Shown here piece after piece: positions 56,800-64,000 of a stretch of 64,000 nt of DNA. The notes below the pieces were generated by a model that saw only the letters and a program-made list of their open reading frames with translations, was not told the DNA's origin and did not search any database. The DNA comes from Bradyrhizobium sp. 190 (GTDB lineage: Bacteria > Pseudomonadota > Alphaproteobacteria > Rhizobiales > Xanthobacteraceae), in contig NZ_JADPJL010000008.1 in assembly GCF_023073415.1 (NCBI RefSeq), positions 248,001 to 312,000 of the forward strand. Direction: 5' to 3'. Both the position numbers and the translations under genes were made by a program. Numbering within the stretch: position 1 is the first letter of the stretch; the number at the start of each line of letters is the position of its first letter.

Positions 56800-57999
56800 A
56801 TGCAGAGCGAATCACAAATCCCCACAGCTTCTCAAGGTGCATCCAGGCGTTTCGCGACGCGGATGGCGCTATTTTACGGCACGCTGTTCGGTATGACCGG
56901 CACCCACCTGCCGTTTTTCACGGTCTGGTTGAAGGCCGTCGGGATCGATGCTTTCTGGATAGGGCTGATCACGGCCGTTCCCTCGGTGACCCGATTTACG
57001 GTGCTGCCGCTGGTGACGGGCTTTGCGGAACGGCGCCAGGCCTTGCGCGGCGGCATCATCGTGACCGCCTTTGCCACCGCATTGGGATTTTTCATCCTGG
57101 GCACCCAGCATCTGCCGGTGCTGGTGTTCCTGATCTATGCCCTGACCTGCTGCCTGTGGACGCCCATGGTGCCGCTGACGGATGCCTATGCGTTGCGGGG
57201 CGTGAAGCGCTATGGCCTCAACTACGGACCGTTGCGGCTGTGGGGCTCGGCCGCCTTCGTCCTCGGCGCCCTGGTCTGCGGGGCGCTGCTCGACCTCATC
57301 GCCGCCCGAAATCTGATCTGGATCATCGCCGGCTCGGCGGCGATCGGGGCGCTGGCCAGCCTCGCGCTGCAGCCGCTGGACGACACCAGGACCGCTCGTC
57401 CGGCCACCGGCAGCGCGAGCGCGCTGCTGCGTGACGGCGGCTTTATCGCGATCATTGTGGCGTCGGCGCTGATCCAGGGCAGCCATGCCGCCTATTACAT
57501 TTTCGCGTCGATTGCCTGGCAACAGGCGGGATATGACGGGCTGACGATCGCGGCGCTGTGGGTCCTGGGCGTGATTGCCGAGATCGTGCTGTTTGCGCTA
57601 TCGCCGCGATTTACCCTGAAGCCGTCGATGCTGGTGGTGATCGCGGCACTGAGCGCCGCCGCGCGCTGGGCGATAACGGCGCAGGACCCGCCGCTGGCCG
57701 TTCTCGCGATCGTCCAGCTCGCGCATGCGCTGAGCTTCGGGCTGACGCAGGTCGGAATCATGGGATTGATGCTGCATCACGTGCCCGGCCACGTGATGGC
57801 AAGGGCGCAGGGCTATCTGACCGCCTGCGGCGGCATCGTCGCCGGACTCGCGTCGGTCGCATCGGGCACGATCTATGGGACCTGGGGGCAAGGCATCTAT
57901 TACGTGATGGCTGTCATGGCCGCGCTAGGCGGGTTGGTGATCTGGCTGGCGCGGGACCGGCTCTCGCATCAGCCCCACAAGGCGGCTTCCGGCGGATAG
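56800..57999 (+). CDS. MFS transporter, MFS_1-like (PucC/HcaT group)
   Basis: 399 aa with about 12 membrane helices. LFYGTLFGMTGTHLPFFTVWLKAVGIDAFWIGL matches the start of the MFS_1-like group, which includes nucleoside and phenylpropionate permeases, and NYGPLRLWGSAAFVLGALVCG is its second signature. The cargo is unknown. The start is uncertain (no good ribosome site at 56800; Met at 56863 is possible). The 3' end overlaps the convergent epimerase gene by 31 bases. A peptide or amino-acid-related cargo would fit that neighbour, but this is inference. Confidence 0.82.
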   Translation: MQSESQIPTASQGASRRFATRMALFYGTLFGMTGTHLPFFTVWLKAVGIDAFWIGLITAVPSVTRFTVLPLVTGFAERRQALRGGIIVTAFATALGFFILGTQHLPVLVFLIYALTCCLWTPMVPLTDAYALRGVKRYGLNYGPLRLWGSAAFVLGALVCGALLDLIAARNLIWIIAGSAAIGALASLALQPLDDTRTARPATGSASALLRDGGFIAIIVASALIQGSHAAYYIFASIAWQQAGYDGLTIAALWVLGVIAEIVLFALSPRFTLKPSMLVVIAALSAAARWAITAQDPPLAVLAIVQLAHALSFGLTQVGIMGLMLHHVPGHVMARAQGYLTACGGIVAGLASVASGTIYGTWGQGIYYVMAVMAALGGLVIWLARDRLSHQPHKAASGG

Positions 58000-58964
58000 A
58001 CCAGGCTGCCGTCGTAGCGCAGCCCGCCATCGCGGTCGCGCGCCAGCAAGAGGGGACCGTCGAGATCGACGAATCTGGCCTGTTGCGCCAGCAGCATGGC
58101 CGGCGCCATCGCCAGCGAGGTCGCGACCATGCAGCCGATCATGATTTCAAAGCCGAGCGCTTGCGCGGCGTCCGCCATGGCGAGCGCTTCCGTCAGCCCG
58201 CCGGTCTTGTCGAGCTTGATGTTGACGGCGTCGTAGCGCGCGCGAAGGCCTTGGAGCGAGATACGGTCATGCACGCTTTCGTCGGCGCAGACCGTAATCG
58301 GGCGCTTGATGCGCGCCAGCGCCTCATCCCGCCCGGCCGGCAGCGGCTGCTCGACCAGCGTGACGCCGGCGTTGGCGCAGGCGGCCAAATTGTATTCGAG
58401 ATTGTCCGGCGTCCAGGCTTCGTTGGCGTCCACGATCAGTTCGGATTCCGGAGCCGCTTTGCGTACCGCCGATATCCGCTCGTCATCGCCGTCGCCGCCG
58501 AGCTTGATCTTCAACAGCGGCCGGTGCGCGGCCTTCGCGGTGGCTGCCGCCATGGCCTCCGGCGTGCCGAGCGAGATCGTGAAGGCGGTGGTGCAGGGAC
58601 GCGGTGCCGGCCGGCCGAGCAGGGTCCAGACCCGTTGACCAGAGCGCTTGGCCTCGAGATCCAACAGTGCGCAATCCAGCGCGTTCCGGGCGGCGCCCGC
58701 GGGCATCGCCTCCTGCAGGGCCGTGCGGTCCAGTCCCTTCGCCAGCGGTTCCTGCATCGCATTAAGGGCTTCAAGTGTTGCTTCCGGGGTCTCGCCGTAA
58801 CGGGGGTAGGGCACACACTCGCCGCGGCCGCTTTCGCCGTCATGGCTGACGGTCGCGACAACCGTGACGGCCTCGGTCTTGGCGCCCCGGCTGATGGTGA
58901 AAGCGCCTGCGATCGGCCAGCGTTCGATGCTGACGGCAAGGTTTCGAGATAGGCTGGAAGTCAT
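57969..58964 (-). CDS. L-Ala-D/L-Glu-type dipeptide epimerase
   Basis: 331 aa, enolase superfamily, muconate-lactonizing subgroup. Catalytic and metal residues are visible: LLKIKLGG (KxK), LIVDANEAW (Asp, Glu), CADESVHD (Glu, Asp) and NIKLDKTGG (second Lys). In relatives it epimerises L-Ala-D-Glu from recycled murein to L-Ala-L-Glu. The start is ATG 58964. The gene lies tail to tail with, and overlaps, the MFS gene. Confidence 0.88.
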   Translation of the reverse strand: MTSSLSRNLAVSIERWPIAGAFTISRGAKTEAVTVVATVSHDGESGRGECVPYPRYGETPEATLEALNAMQEPLAKGLDRTALQEAMPAGAARNALDCALLDLEAKRSGQRVWTLLGRPAPRPCTTAFTISLGTPEAMAAATAKAAHRPLLKIKLGGDGDDERISAVRKAAPESELIVDANEAWTPDNLEYNLAACANAGVTLVEQPLPAGRDEALARIKRPITVCADESVHDRISLQGLRARYDAVNIKLDKTGGLTEALAMADAAQALGFEIMIGCMVATSLAMAPAMLLAQQARFVDLDGPLLLARDRDGGLRYDGSLVYPPEAALWG

Positions 58965-59107
58965 TTTAAAATCTGCAATTTTCTGAACCGCAAGCTTGCT
59001 CGCCGCTACCAACTATGGCTGGTTAGGGACAGATTCGACAAGGCAATACGGCGTGCGGAACCTAAGCGTTTTGCATCGGTAAGCGTACCGGCCGAAGGGT
59101 GGGCATC

Positions 59108-60241
59108 GTGAGCGGCAACCCGACATTGGAGCGGATAGCCAGGGGCAACGAGCTGGCGCTGTGCGCGACCGGCGCGTGGACGGCCCGCTTTGCGCCGATG
59201 CTGGAACGAATGGTCGCCGACGCCGAGAAGCTCGGCGGCACCCGGCCCAATATCTTCATCGACGTCTCCCAGGTATCGAAGCTCGACACGTTCGGAGCCT
59301 GGCTGATCGAGCGGCTGCGGCGAAGCCTGACCCAGGGCGGCGTCGAGGGCGAGATCGCCGGGCTCTCGGCCAATTATTCGAGCCTGGTCGACGAGGTGCG
59401 CCGGGTGAAGGCCGAGCCGATCGTCGAAACCGATAGGGTGACGATCACGGGCATGCTGGAGCAGATCGGCCGCACCGTGGCCGGCGTCGGCGGCACCTTG
59501 ATCGGGCTGATCGACATGCTGGGCGCGGTGCTCGCTGCGGCCGCCCATGTCCTCATTCGCCCGCGCGGCTTCCGCCTGACCTCGACCATCCATCATCTGG
59601 AGCAGGTGTGCTGGCGCGCGGTGCCGATCGTGGTGCTGATCACGTTCCTGATTGGCTGCATCATCTCGCAGCAGGGCATTTTCCATTTCCGCAAATTCGG
59701 CGCCGACATCTTCGTGGTCGACATGCTGGGCGTGCTGGTGCTGCGCGAGATCGGCGTGCTGCTGGTGGCGATCATGGTGGCGGGTCGCTCGGGCTCGGCC
59801 TACACCGCCGAACTCGGCTCGATGAAGATGCGCGAGGAGATCGACGCGCTGCGCACCATGGGCTTCGACCCGATCGAGGTTCTGATCCTGCCGCGGATGC
59901 TCGCGCTGGTGCTGGCGCTGCCGATCCTGGCGTTTCTGGGTGCGATGGCGGCGCTTTACGGCGGCGGGCTGGTGGCGTGGCTCTATGGCGGCGTCGAGCC
60001 GGAAGCGTTCCTGCTGCGGCTGCGCGACGCCATCTCGATCGACCATTTCATCGTCGGTATCATCAAGGCGCCGGTGATGGCCGCGGTGATCGGCATCGTC
60101 GCCTGCGTCGAGGGACTGGCGGTGCAGGGCAGCGCCGAGTCGCTCGGCCAGCACACGACGTCCTCGGTGGTGAAGGGGATCTTCTTCGTGATCGTGATGG
60201 ACGGCGTGTTCGCCATCTTCTTCGCATCGATCGGAATGTGA
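59108..60241 (+). CDS. mlaE: MlaE-type lipid ABC permease with fused N-terminal STAS domain
   Basis: 377 aa. Residues 1-105 form a STAS domain (IFIDVSQVSKLDTFGAWLIERL), the role of the separate MlaB protein in E. coli. From about 150 comes the MlaE permease: QQGIFHFRKFGADIFVVDMLGVLVLREIG, then MKMREEIDALRTMGFDPIEVLILPR. With MlaF and MlaD it moves phospholipids between the inner and outer membranes. GTG 59108 has GAAGGG at eight bases, better than GTG 59099. mlaF follows after 2 bases. Confidence 0.92.
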   Translation: MSGNPTLERIARGNELALCATGAWTARFAPMLERMVADAEKLGGTRPNIFIDVSQVSKLDTFGAWLIERLRRSLTQGGVEGEIAGLSANYSSLVDEVRRVKAEPIVETDRVTITGMLEQIGRTVAGVGGTLIGLIDMLGAVLAAAAHVLIRPRGFRLTSTIHHLEQVCWRAVPIVVLITFLIGCIISQQGIFHFRKFGADIFVVDMLGVLVLREIGVLLVAIMVAGRSGSAYTAELGSMKMREEIDALRTMGFDPIEVLILPRMLALVLALPILAFLGAMAALYGGGLVAWLYGGVEPEAFLLRLRDAISIDHFIVGIIKAPVMAAVIGIVACVEGLAVQGSAESLGQHTTSSVVKGIFFVIVMDGVFAIFFASIGM

Positions 60242-60243
60242 CC

Positions 60244-61014
60244 ATGGCGGACGAAATTTCCGACGCCATCATCCGGGTTCGCGACATCACCGTGCAGTTC
60301 GGCAAGACGCGGGTGCTCGACGGGCTCAACCTCGACGTCAAGCGCGGCGAGATTTTGGGATTTGTCGGTCCGTCGGGCGCCGGAAAATCGGTGCTGACGC
60401 GCACCATCATCGGTCTCGTGCCCAAGGTCGCCGGAAGCATCGAGGTGTTCGGCGTCGATCTCGATGCGGCGAGTGCCGCGGAGCGCCGCGGCGTCGAGCG
60501 CCGCTGGGGCATCCTGTTCCAGCAGGGCGCGCTGTTCTCCTCGCTCACGGTGCGCCAGAACATCCAGTTTCCCGTGCGCGAATATCTCAAGGTCTCGCAG
60601 CGGCTGCTCGACGAGATCATGGTGGCCAAGCTCGGCATGGTGGGCCTGCGGCCCGAGGTCGCTGACCGCTATCCGTCCGAATTGTCGGGCGGCATGATCA
60701 AGCGCGTGGCGCTGGCGCGCGCACTCGCGCTCGATCCCGAACTCGTGTTCCTGGACGAGCCGACCTCGGGGCTCGATCCGATCGGCGCCGGGGACTTCGA
60801 CGAACTGGTGCGCACCCTGCAGCGCACTTTGGGCCTGACCGTTTTCATGGTAACCCATGATCTCGACAGCCTCTATACGGCCTGCGACCGCATCGCGGTT
60901 TTAGGGAACGGTAAGATCATTGCAGCAGGATCGATTGCCGACATGCAGGCCTCGCAGCATCCCTGGCTGAGGCAATATTTCCACGGCAAGCGCGCCCGCG
61001 CGGTCATGGGCTAG
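60244..61014 (+). CDS. mlaF: Lipid ABC transporter ATPase
   Basis: 256 aa. Walker A GPSGAGKS, FQQGALFSSLTVRQNI (Q-loop region of the MlaF group), LSGGMIKRVALARAL signature and Walker B ELVFLDEPTSGLDP are present. It powers the MlaE permease. The ATG at 60244 is two bases after the mlaE stop, so the two are translated together. Confidence 0.94.
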   Translation: MADEISDAIIRVRDITVQFGKTRVLDGLNLDVKRGEILGFVGPSGAGKSVLTRTIIGLVPKVAGSIEVFGVDLDAASAAERRGVERRWGILFQQGALFSSLTVRQNIQFPVREYLKVSQRLLDEIMVAKLGMVGLRPEVADRYPSELSGGMIKRVALARALALDPELVFLDEPTSGLDPIGAGDFDELVRTLQRTLGLTVFMVTHDLDSLYTACDRIAVLGNGKIIAAGSIADMQASQHPWLRQYFHGKRARAVMG

Positions 61015-61015
61015 A

Positions 61016-61061
61016 GAGCATGATCACGAAGCGGGCACCGGTTTTTGATGAGATCATGCTC
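61016..61061. repeat. Short palindromic repeat inside the mla operon
   Basis: GAGCATGATC (61016-61025) and GATCATGCTC (61052-61061) are exact inverted arms around a core with gggcaccggttttt. It lies just after the mlaF stop and before mlaD, and resembles in layout the repeats at 15490 and 27054. Confidence 0.8.
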
Positions 61062-61130
61062 AAACAAGCGATAAATGACAGGTCTGATCGGCGAAGCTGA
61101 ACAGACCCAGGTTCCGGAGTACCTTGAGTT

Positions 61131-62021
61131 ATGGAAACGCGGGCGAATTACGTCCTGATCGGGGCCTTCACGCTGGCAGTGATCGCCGCGGCGTTGGGCT
61201 TCGTGCTGTGGTTTCAGAGCCTGCATACCACCAAGCAGCGCAGTCCGATCCGCATCGTGTTCGAAGGCCCGGCATCCGGCCTGCGCAATGGCGGCAGCGT
61301 GAATTTCAACGGTATCCGGATAGGGGAGGTTGTGTCGGTCAAGCTCGACAACCCGCGGCGGGTGGTCGCACTGGCGATGGTCGAGAACAACGCCCCGATC
61401 CGCAAGGACACGCTCGTCGGCCTCGAATTCCAGGGACTGACCGGCGTCGCGGCGATATCGCTGAAGGGCGGCGAGGAAAACGCGGCTGCCGTGCCGCTCG
61501 ACGAGGATGGCGTGCCGATGCTGACTGCCGATCCGAGTGCGCTGCAGGACGTGACGGAGTCCATCCGCGCCACGTTGCAGAACGTCAACCGGATCGTCGC
61601 CGACAACCAGGAATCGGTGAAGAACTCGCTGCGGAATCTCGAGACCTTCACGGCCGCGCTCGCGCGCAATTCCGAGAAGATCGACAACGTCATGCTCCGG
61701 GTCGATGGCGTGATGGGCAAGGCCGACAGTCTCATGCTCGGGCTGAACACGATCGCGGGCGGGGCCGCCGGCGGCGAGCTGAATCTAATGGTCAAGTCGA
61801 TCCGCGAACTCGCCGAGGATTTCGACAAGCGGTCGGGCGCGCTGATGGCCGATGGCCGCCGCACCCTTTCCGACATCAGCCGCGCCGTGAACAATTTCGA
61901 CCGCAACCCGACCCGGGTGATTTTTGGCGGGGGCAACAGCCAGGCGGCAGCACCGCCGCCGCCGCCACCGGCGCCACCACCGGCGGCCCCGAGGGCGCCG
62001 AGCGGGCAGAAGCGGCAGTAA
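61131..62021 (+). CDS. mlaD: MCE-domain lipid-binding protein
   Basis: 296 aa. One N-terminal membrane helix (7-27) anchors a periplasmic MCE domain (38-116; RIVFEGPASGLRNGGSVNFNGIRIGEV). A helical region (150-260) follows, then a Pro-rich tail. It forms a ring that carries phospholipid to or from the MlaE permease. It has a 116-base gap from mlaF that contains a palindromic repeat. No mlaC or mlaA is seen here. Confidence 0.92.
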   Translation: METRANYVLIGAFTLAVIAAALGFVLWFQSLHTTKQRSPIRIVFEGPASGLRNGGSVNFNGIRIGEVVSVKLDNPRRVVALAMVENNAPIRKDTLVGLEFQGLTGVAAISLKGGEENAAAVPLDEDGVPMLTADPSALQDVTESIRATLQNVNRIVADNQESVKNSLRNLETFTAALARNSEKIDNVMLRVDGVMGKADSLMLGLNTIAGGAAGGELNLMVKSIRELAEDFDKRSGALMADGRRTLSDISRAVNNFDRNPTRVIFGGGNSQAAAPPPPPPAPPPAAPRAPSGQKRQ

Positions 62022-62081
62022 GCGGCGAATGGCGAATAGCTCGCCTCGCTCCGTCGTTGTCTGCGAAGCAGCGCTTTCGCC

Positions 62082-62162
62082 GCGTCATTGCAAGCGAAGC
62101 AATCCATAGCTTCCGCGCGGACGGTATGAATTGCTTCGTCGCCTTGCTCCTCGCAAGGACGG
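62082..62162. repeat. Palindromic repeat of the cgtcattgc...gaagcaatcc type
   Basis: cgtcattgcaagcgaagcaat (split across 62082-62102) is matched, inverted with changes, by ttgcttcgtcgccttgctcc ... gcaaggacg at 62131-62162. It lies in the gap between mlaD and the small minus-strand gene, and a fragment of the same type precedes the repeat at 9145. Confidence 0.75.
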
Positions 62163-62197
62163 CGTGGGCAAGGGCTGTTCGACCTCACCGCAACGTC

Positions 62198-62491
62198 TTA
62201 TTTGAAGCCGATTTTTTTCATCTGTGCGTTCGAGAAATACGCAACCTTCATTTCGGGTAGCTGTGATTGCGCCTGCCGCGCAATTTCGATGCCGTCCTGA
62301 TCTAGTCGTTGATTTTCGACTTCATCATTGAACTGACCGTAGTGGGCAGTTTCGTAGTCGATCACCCACTTTTCGATTCTTCGGACGAGTTCAGGAGAAA
62401 GTCCGACTTCGTTGAGATCCAGATACTCCCCGGTAAGGGAATCCCGGATCCCTGTTCCCGAGAGCATTCCATCGATTGTCACATAGCGCAT
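62198..62491 (-). CDS. Hypothetical protein, 97 aa
   Basis: A soluble, helical protein (MRYVTIDGMLSGTGIRD...; then PELVRRIEKWVIDYETAHYG) with no signal peptide. Its base composition is less G/C-rich than the neighbours and the third codon positions are less biased, which suggests recent acquisition. I do not recognise a family. It stands alone between a repeat and a terminator. The small acidic form would fit an immunity-type protein, but there is no toxin gene beside it, so this is only a possibility. Confidence 0.6.
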   Translation of the reverse strand: MRYVTIDGMLSGTGIRDSLTGEYLDLNEVGLSPELVRRIEKWVIDYETAHYGQFNDEVENQRLDQDGIEIARQAQSQLPEMKVAYFSNAQMKKIGFK

Positions 62492-62518
62492 TCAAGCCAC
62501 CAGGCTTCAAACCAGAAA

Positions 62519-62538
62519 CGGAGGCCGCGAGGCCTCCG
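62519..62538 (-). terminator. Hairpin terminator of the coiled-coil gene
   Basis: An 8-bp perfect stem (cggaggcc with ggcctccg, 4-base loop) is followed on the minus strand by TTTCTGGTTT. It starts 36 bases after the stop at 62574. Confidence 0.7.
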
Positions 62539-62573
62539 CTTTCATTCGATATTCGTCTCGCGTTGTTCGCTGC

Positions 62574-64000
62574 TTACCCCAGCCGCCCCGCCGCGTGCGC
62601 GAGCAGGGTGTAGACCAGCCCCGTTTCCGAGGTGAGGTGGCCGCGCAGCGCCTGCGGTCCGCGGTCCTCGCGGGCGACCTCGTCGAGCAGCCGCTCGAAC
62701 TCGGCGATATAGCGGTCGACGGTCTGCTTGAAGCCGCGGTCGGCGCGGTATTTGCGCGCGACTTCGTCGAACGCCTTCTGGCCGGCCGGCGTGTAGAGCC
62801 GTTTGGTGAACGCCTTGCTCTCGCCGCGCTGATAGCGGTCCCACATTTCGGAGGCGAGGTTGCGATCCATCAGCCGACCGATGTCGAGCGACAGCGACTC
62901 CAGCGGATTGGCGGGGGTCTGCGGCGGGCGGCCACGGGGAGCTTCGCGTCCGCCACCGCCGCCGTTATCGGTGCGGTGGAGCAGGTCGGACAGCCATCCG
63001 TCGCCGCGTCCAGCGTCCTGGCTTGCCGGCAAGACCGGCGGGGCTTCAGCACGGCGCGTGGCCGGCATGCCGAGGTCCGGCGGCGGCAGCGTCGATGCGC
63101 TGCCGGCGTCGCGCATGCGTACCTCGTTACGGCCGCCGGAGGCGGCTGCCATTACGGGCTCTTCCTGGCGCTGCACGCTGGCACGGCCGGAGGTCACGAC
63201 GTCGAGGCCGCGGCCATGATGGGCGACGATCCGGTTGAGCTCGGCGAGCGCCTCGATCTGGTCGACGATCACCTTGCGCATCTGCGCGGTGTTGTCGGCG
63301 GCCTCCTGCGGCATTTCGAGCACGCCGCGGCGCAGCTCGTTGCGGGTTGCCTCGAGCTCGTTATGCATCTCGGCCGCCATCTGCTTCATGGACTGCACCA
63401 TCGCACCGAACTTCTCGGTCGACTCCTTGAACATCGCATCCGTCTCGTGGTTGCTCTGCTGGTACAGGTCGTTCATCGCATTGAGGGTCTGCTGCCGCTC
63501 GTTTTCGGCCGCTGTGCGCACCGCTTCGAACTGGCGGCTGATCGCGGCCGATCCGGCGCCGGCGGTTTCCGCGACCACGCGGGCGATGTCGCGGGCGCGC
63601 TCTTCGGCCGCGGCGAGCGATTCGTCGAGCAGACCGGTGAAGCGCGACAGCCGCTGGTCGAGGTCGGTAGTGCGCAGGTCGATGGTGGTCACCAGCGATT
63701 CAAGCTGCGACTTGCGGTCGGCGACCGAGGTCGAGGTGGTACGGTTGGCCTGTTCGACCACGCCGGCTGCGTCGACCAGTTCCTTGCCGTGCTTCTCGAA
63801 CTCGCTCGACAGCGCGCCGAGATCCTCCAACGCCTTCGTGGTCTTGCTGTTGAAGACGGTGAGCTGGTCTTCCAGCGTCTGCGTGGCGATGCCATTGCGG
63901 GCGGTGACGTCGTTCATGGCGGACACGAAGTCGGCCACGCGCGTCACCAGCGCGCGCTCCAGCGAGTTGAGGTTGTCGTGGGCGCCGGTCAGCACTTCCT
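62574..64000 (-). CDS. Long coiled-coil protein, C-terminal part (5' end outside window)
   Basis: At least 475 aa; the frame is open at base 64000. Most of the visible N-terminal 240 residues are heptad-like helix (LDQRLSRFTGLLDESLAAAEERARDIARVV and others). A Gly/Pro-rich linker with GGGGGREAPRGRPP follows, then a compact C-terminal domain (about 360-475; NPLESLSLDIGRLMDRNLASEMWDRYQRGE and AGQKAFDEVARKYRADRGFK). No membrane segment is visible. It resembles large rhizobial coiled-coil or septation-associated proteins, but the function is unknown. Confidence 0.8.
   Translation of the reverse strand, partial: EVLTGAHDNLNSLERALVTRVADFVSAMNDVTARNGIATQTLEDQLTVFNSKTTKALEDLGALSSEFEKHGKELVDAAGVVEQANRTTSTSVADRKSQLESLVTTIDLRTTDLDQRLSRFTGLLDESLAAAEERARDIARVVAETAGAGSAAISRQFEAVRTAAENERQQTLNAMNDLYQQSNHETDAMFKESTEKFGAMVQSMKQMAAEMHNELEATRNELRRGVLEMPQEAADNTAQMRKVIVDQIEALAELNRIVAHHGRGLDVVTSGRASVQRQEEPVMAAASGGRNEVRMRDAGSASTLPPPDLGMPATRRAEAPPVLPASQDAGRGDGWLSDLLHRTDNGGGGGREAPRGRPPQTPANPLESLSLDIGRLMDRNLASEMWDRYQRGESKAFTKRLYTPAGQKAFDEVARKYRADRGFKQTVDRYIAEFERLLDEVAREDRGPQALRGHLTSETGLVYTLLAHAAGRLG

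Overview
The window looks like chromosomal DNA of an alphaproteobacterium of the Bradyrhizobium/Rhodopseudomonas type. The basis is the high G+C content, metK next to ahcY, a probable gnnA-gnnB pair (2,3-diaminoglucose lipid A is known from Bradyrhizobium), an MlaE with a fused STAS domain, and intergenic palindromes of kinds that I recall as widespread in that group. No rRNA, tRNA, CRISPR array, prophage, integrase or intact insertion sequence was seen.

Layout. 1-1523: a TPR-caspase gene on the minus strand, frameshifted and cut by the window edge. 1709-5836: a methyltransferase-like gene, then metK and ahcY (SAM synthesis and SAH removal), closed by a clear terminator. 6018-11680: scattered single genes (PAP2-type lipid phosphatase/transferase, Baeyer-Villiger-type flavin monooxygenase, EthD protein, fatty-acid desaturase) around a 0.8-kb mosaic of interspersed repeats at 9128-9883. 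11782-15464 (minus): galE, an ABC exporter and an FAH-family hydrolase.

15636-35676 is a long surface-polysaccharide region. It has core glycosyltransferases, the heptose pathway (gmhA, hldE, hldD, waaF), two tandem O-antigen-ligase-like genes, a membrane sugar-nucleotide dehydratase, GT4 and WecA/WbpL-type initiating transferases, a flippase-like membrane protein, a UDP-glucuronate 4-epimerase, manC, a dehydrogenase/aminotransferase pair best explained as GnnA/GnnB, and murJ. Together these can make nucleotide sugars, assemble a lipid-linked glycan and ligate it to lipid A-core. A decayed 3' fragment of a second copy of the 15636 glycosyltransferase survives between gmhA and waaF.

36010-40670 holds a lone CoxL-type (form II) molybdenum hydroxylase large subunit followed by two c-type cytochrome genes, with a CHRD protein on the opposite strand. 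40692-47258 is housekeeping: J-domain protein, Ldh-family dehydrogenase, Lrp-type RAM-only protein, thiD, an overlapping LpxH-like phosphoesterase/GT4 pair, and threonine dehydratase. 47333-55313 holds a second, intact caspase-like gene, an AI-2E/PerM transporter, an OpgC-like acyltransferase, a membrane metallophosphoesterase, a DUF1269-type protein and a diacylglycerol-kinase-like protein. 55461-64000 ends with a helical protein of unknown function, an MFS transporter overlapping a dipeptide epimerase tail to tail, the mlaE-mlaF-mlaD lipid transport genes, a small orphan, and the C-terminal part of a long coiled-coil protein.

Nothing here is plainly a wholly new system. The best leads are the SAM-cycle-linked methyltransferase-like gene, the lone CoxL plus cytochromes, the duplicated O-antigen ligases, the glycosyltransferase relic, and the repeat families, one of which supplies the stop codons of both genes that flank it.
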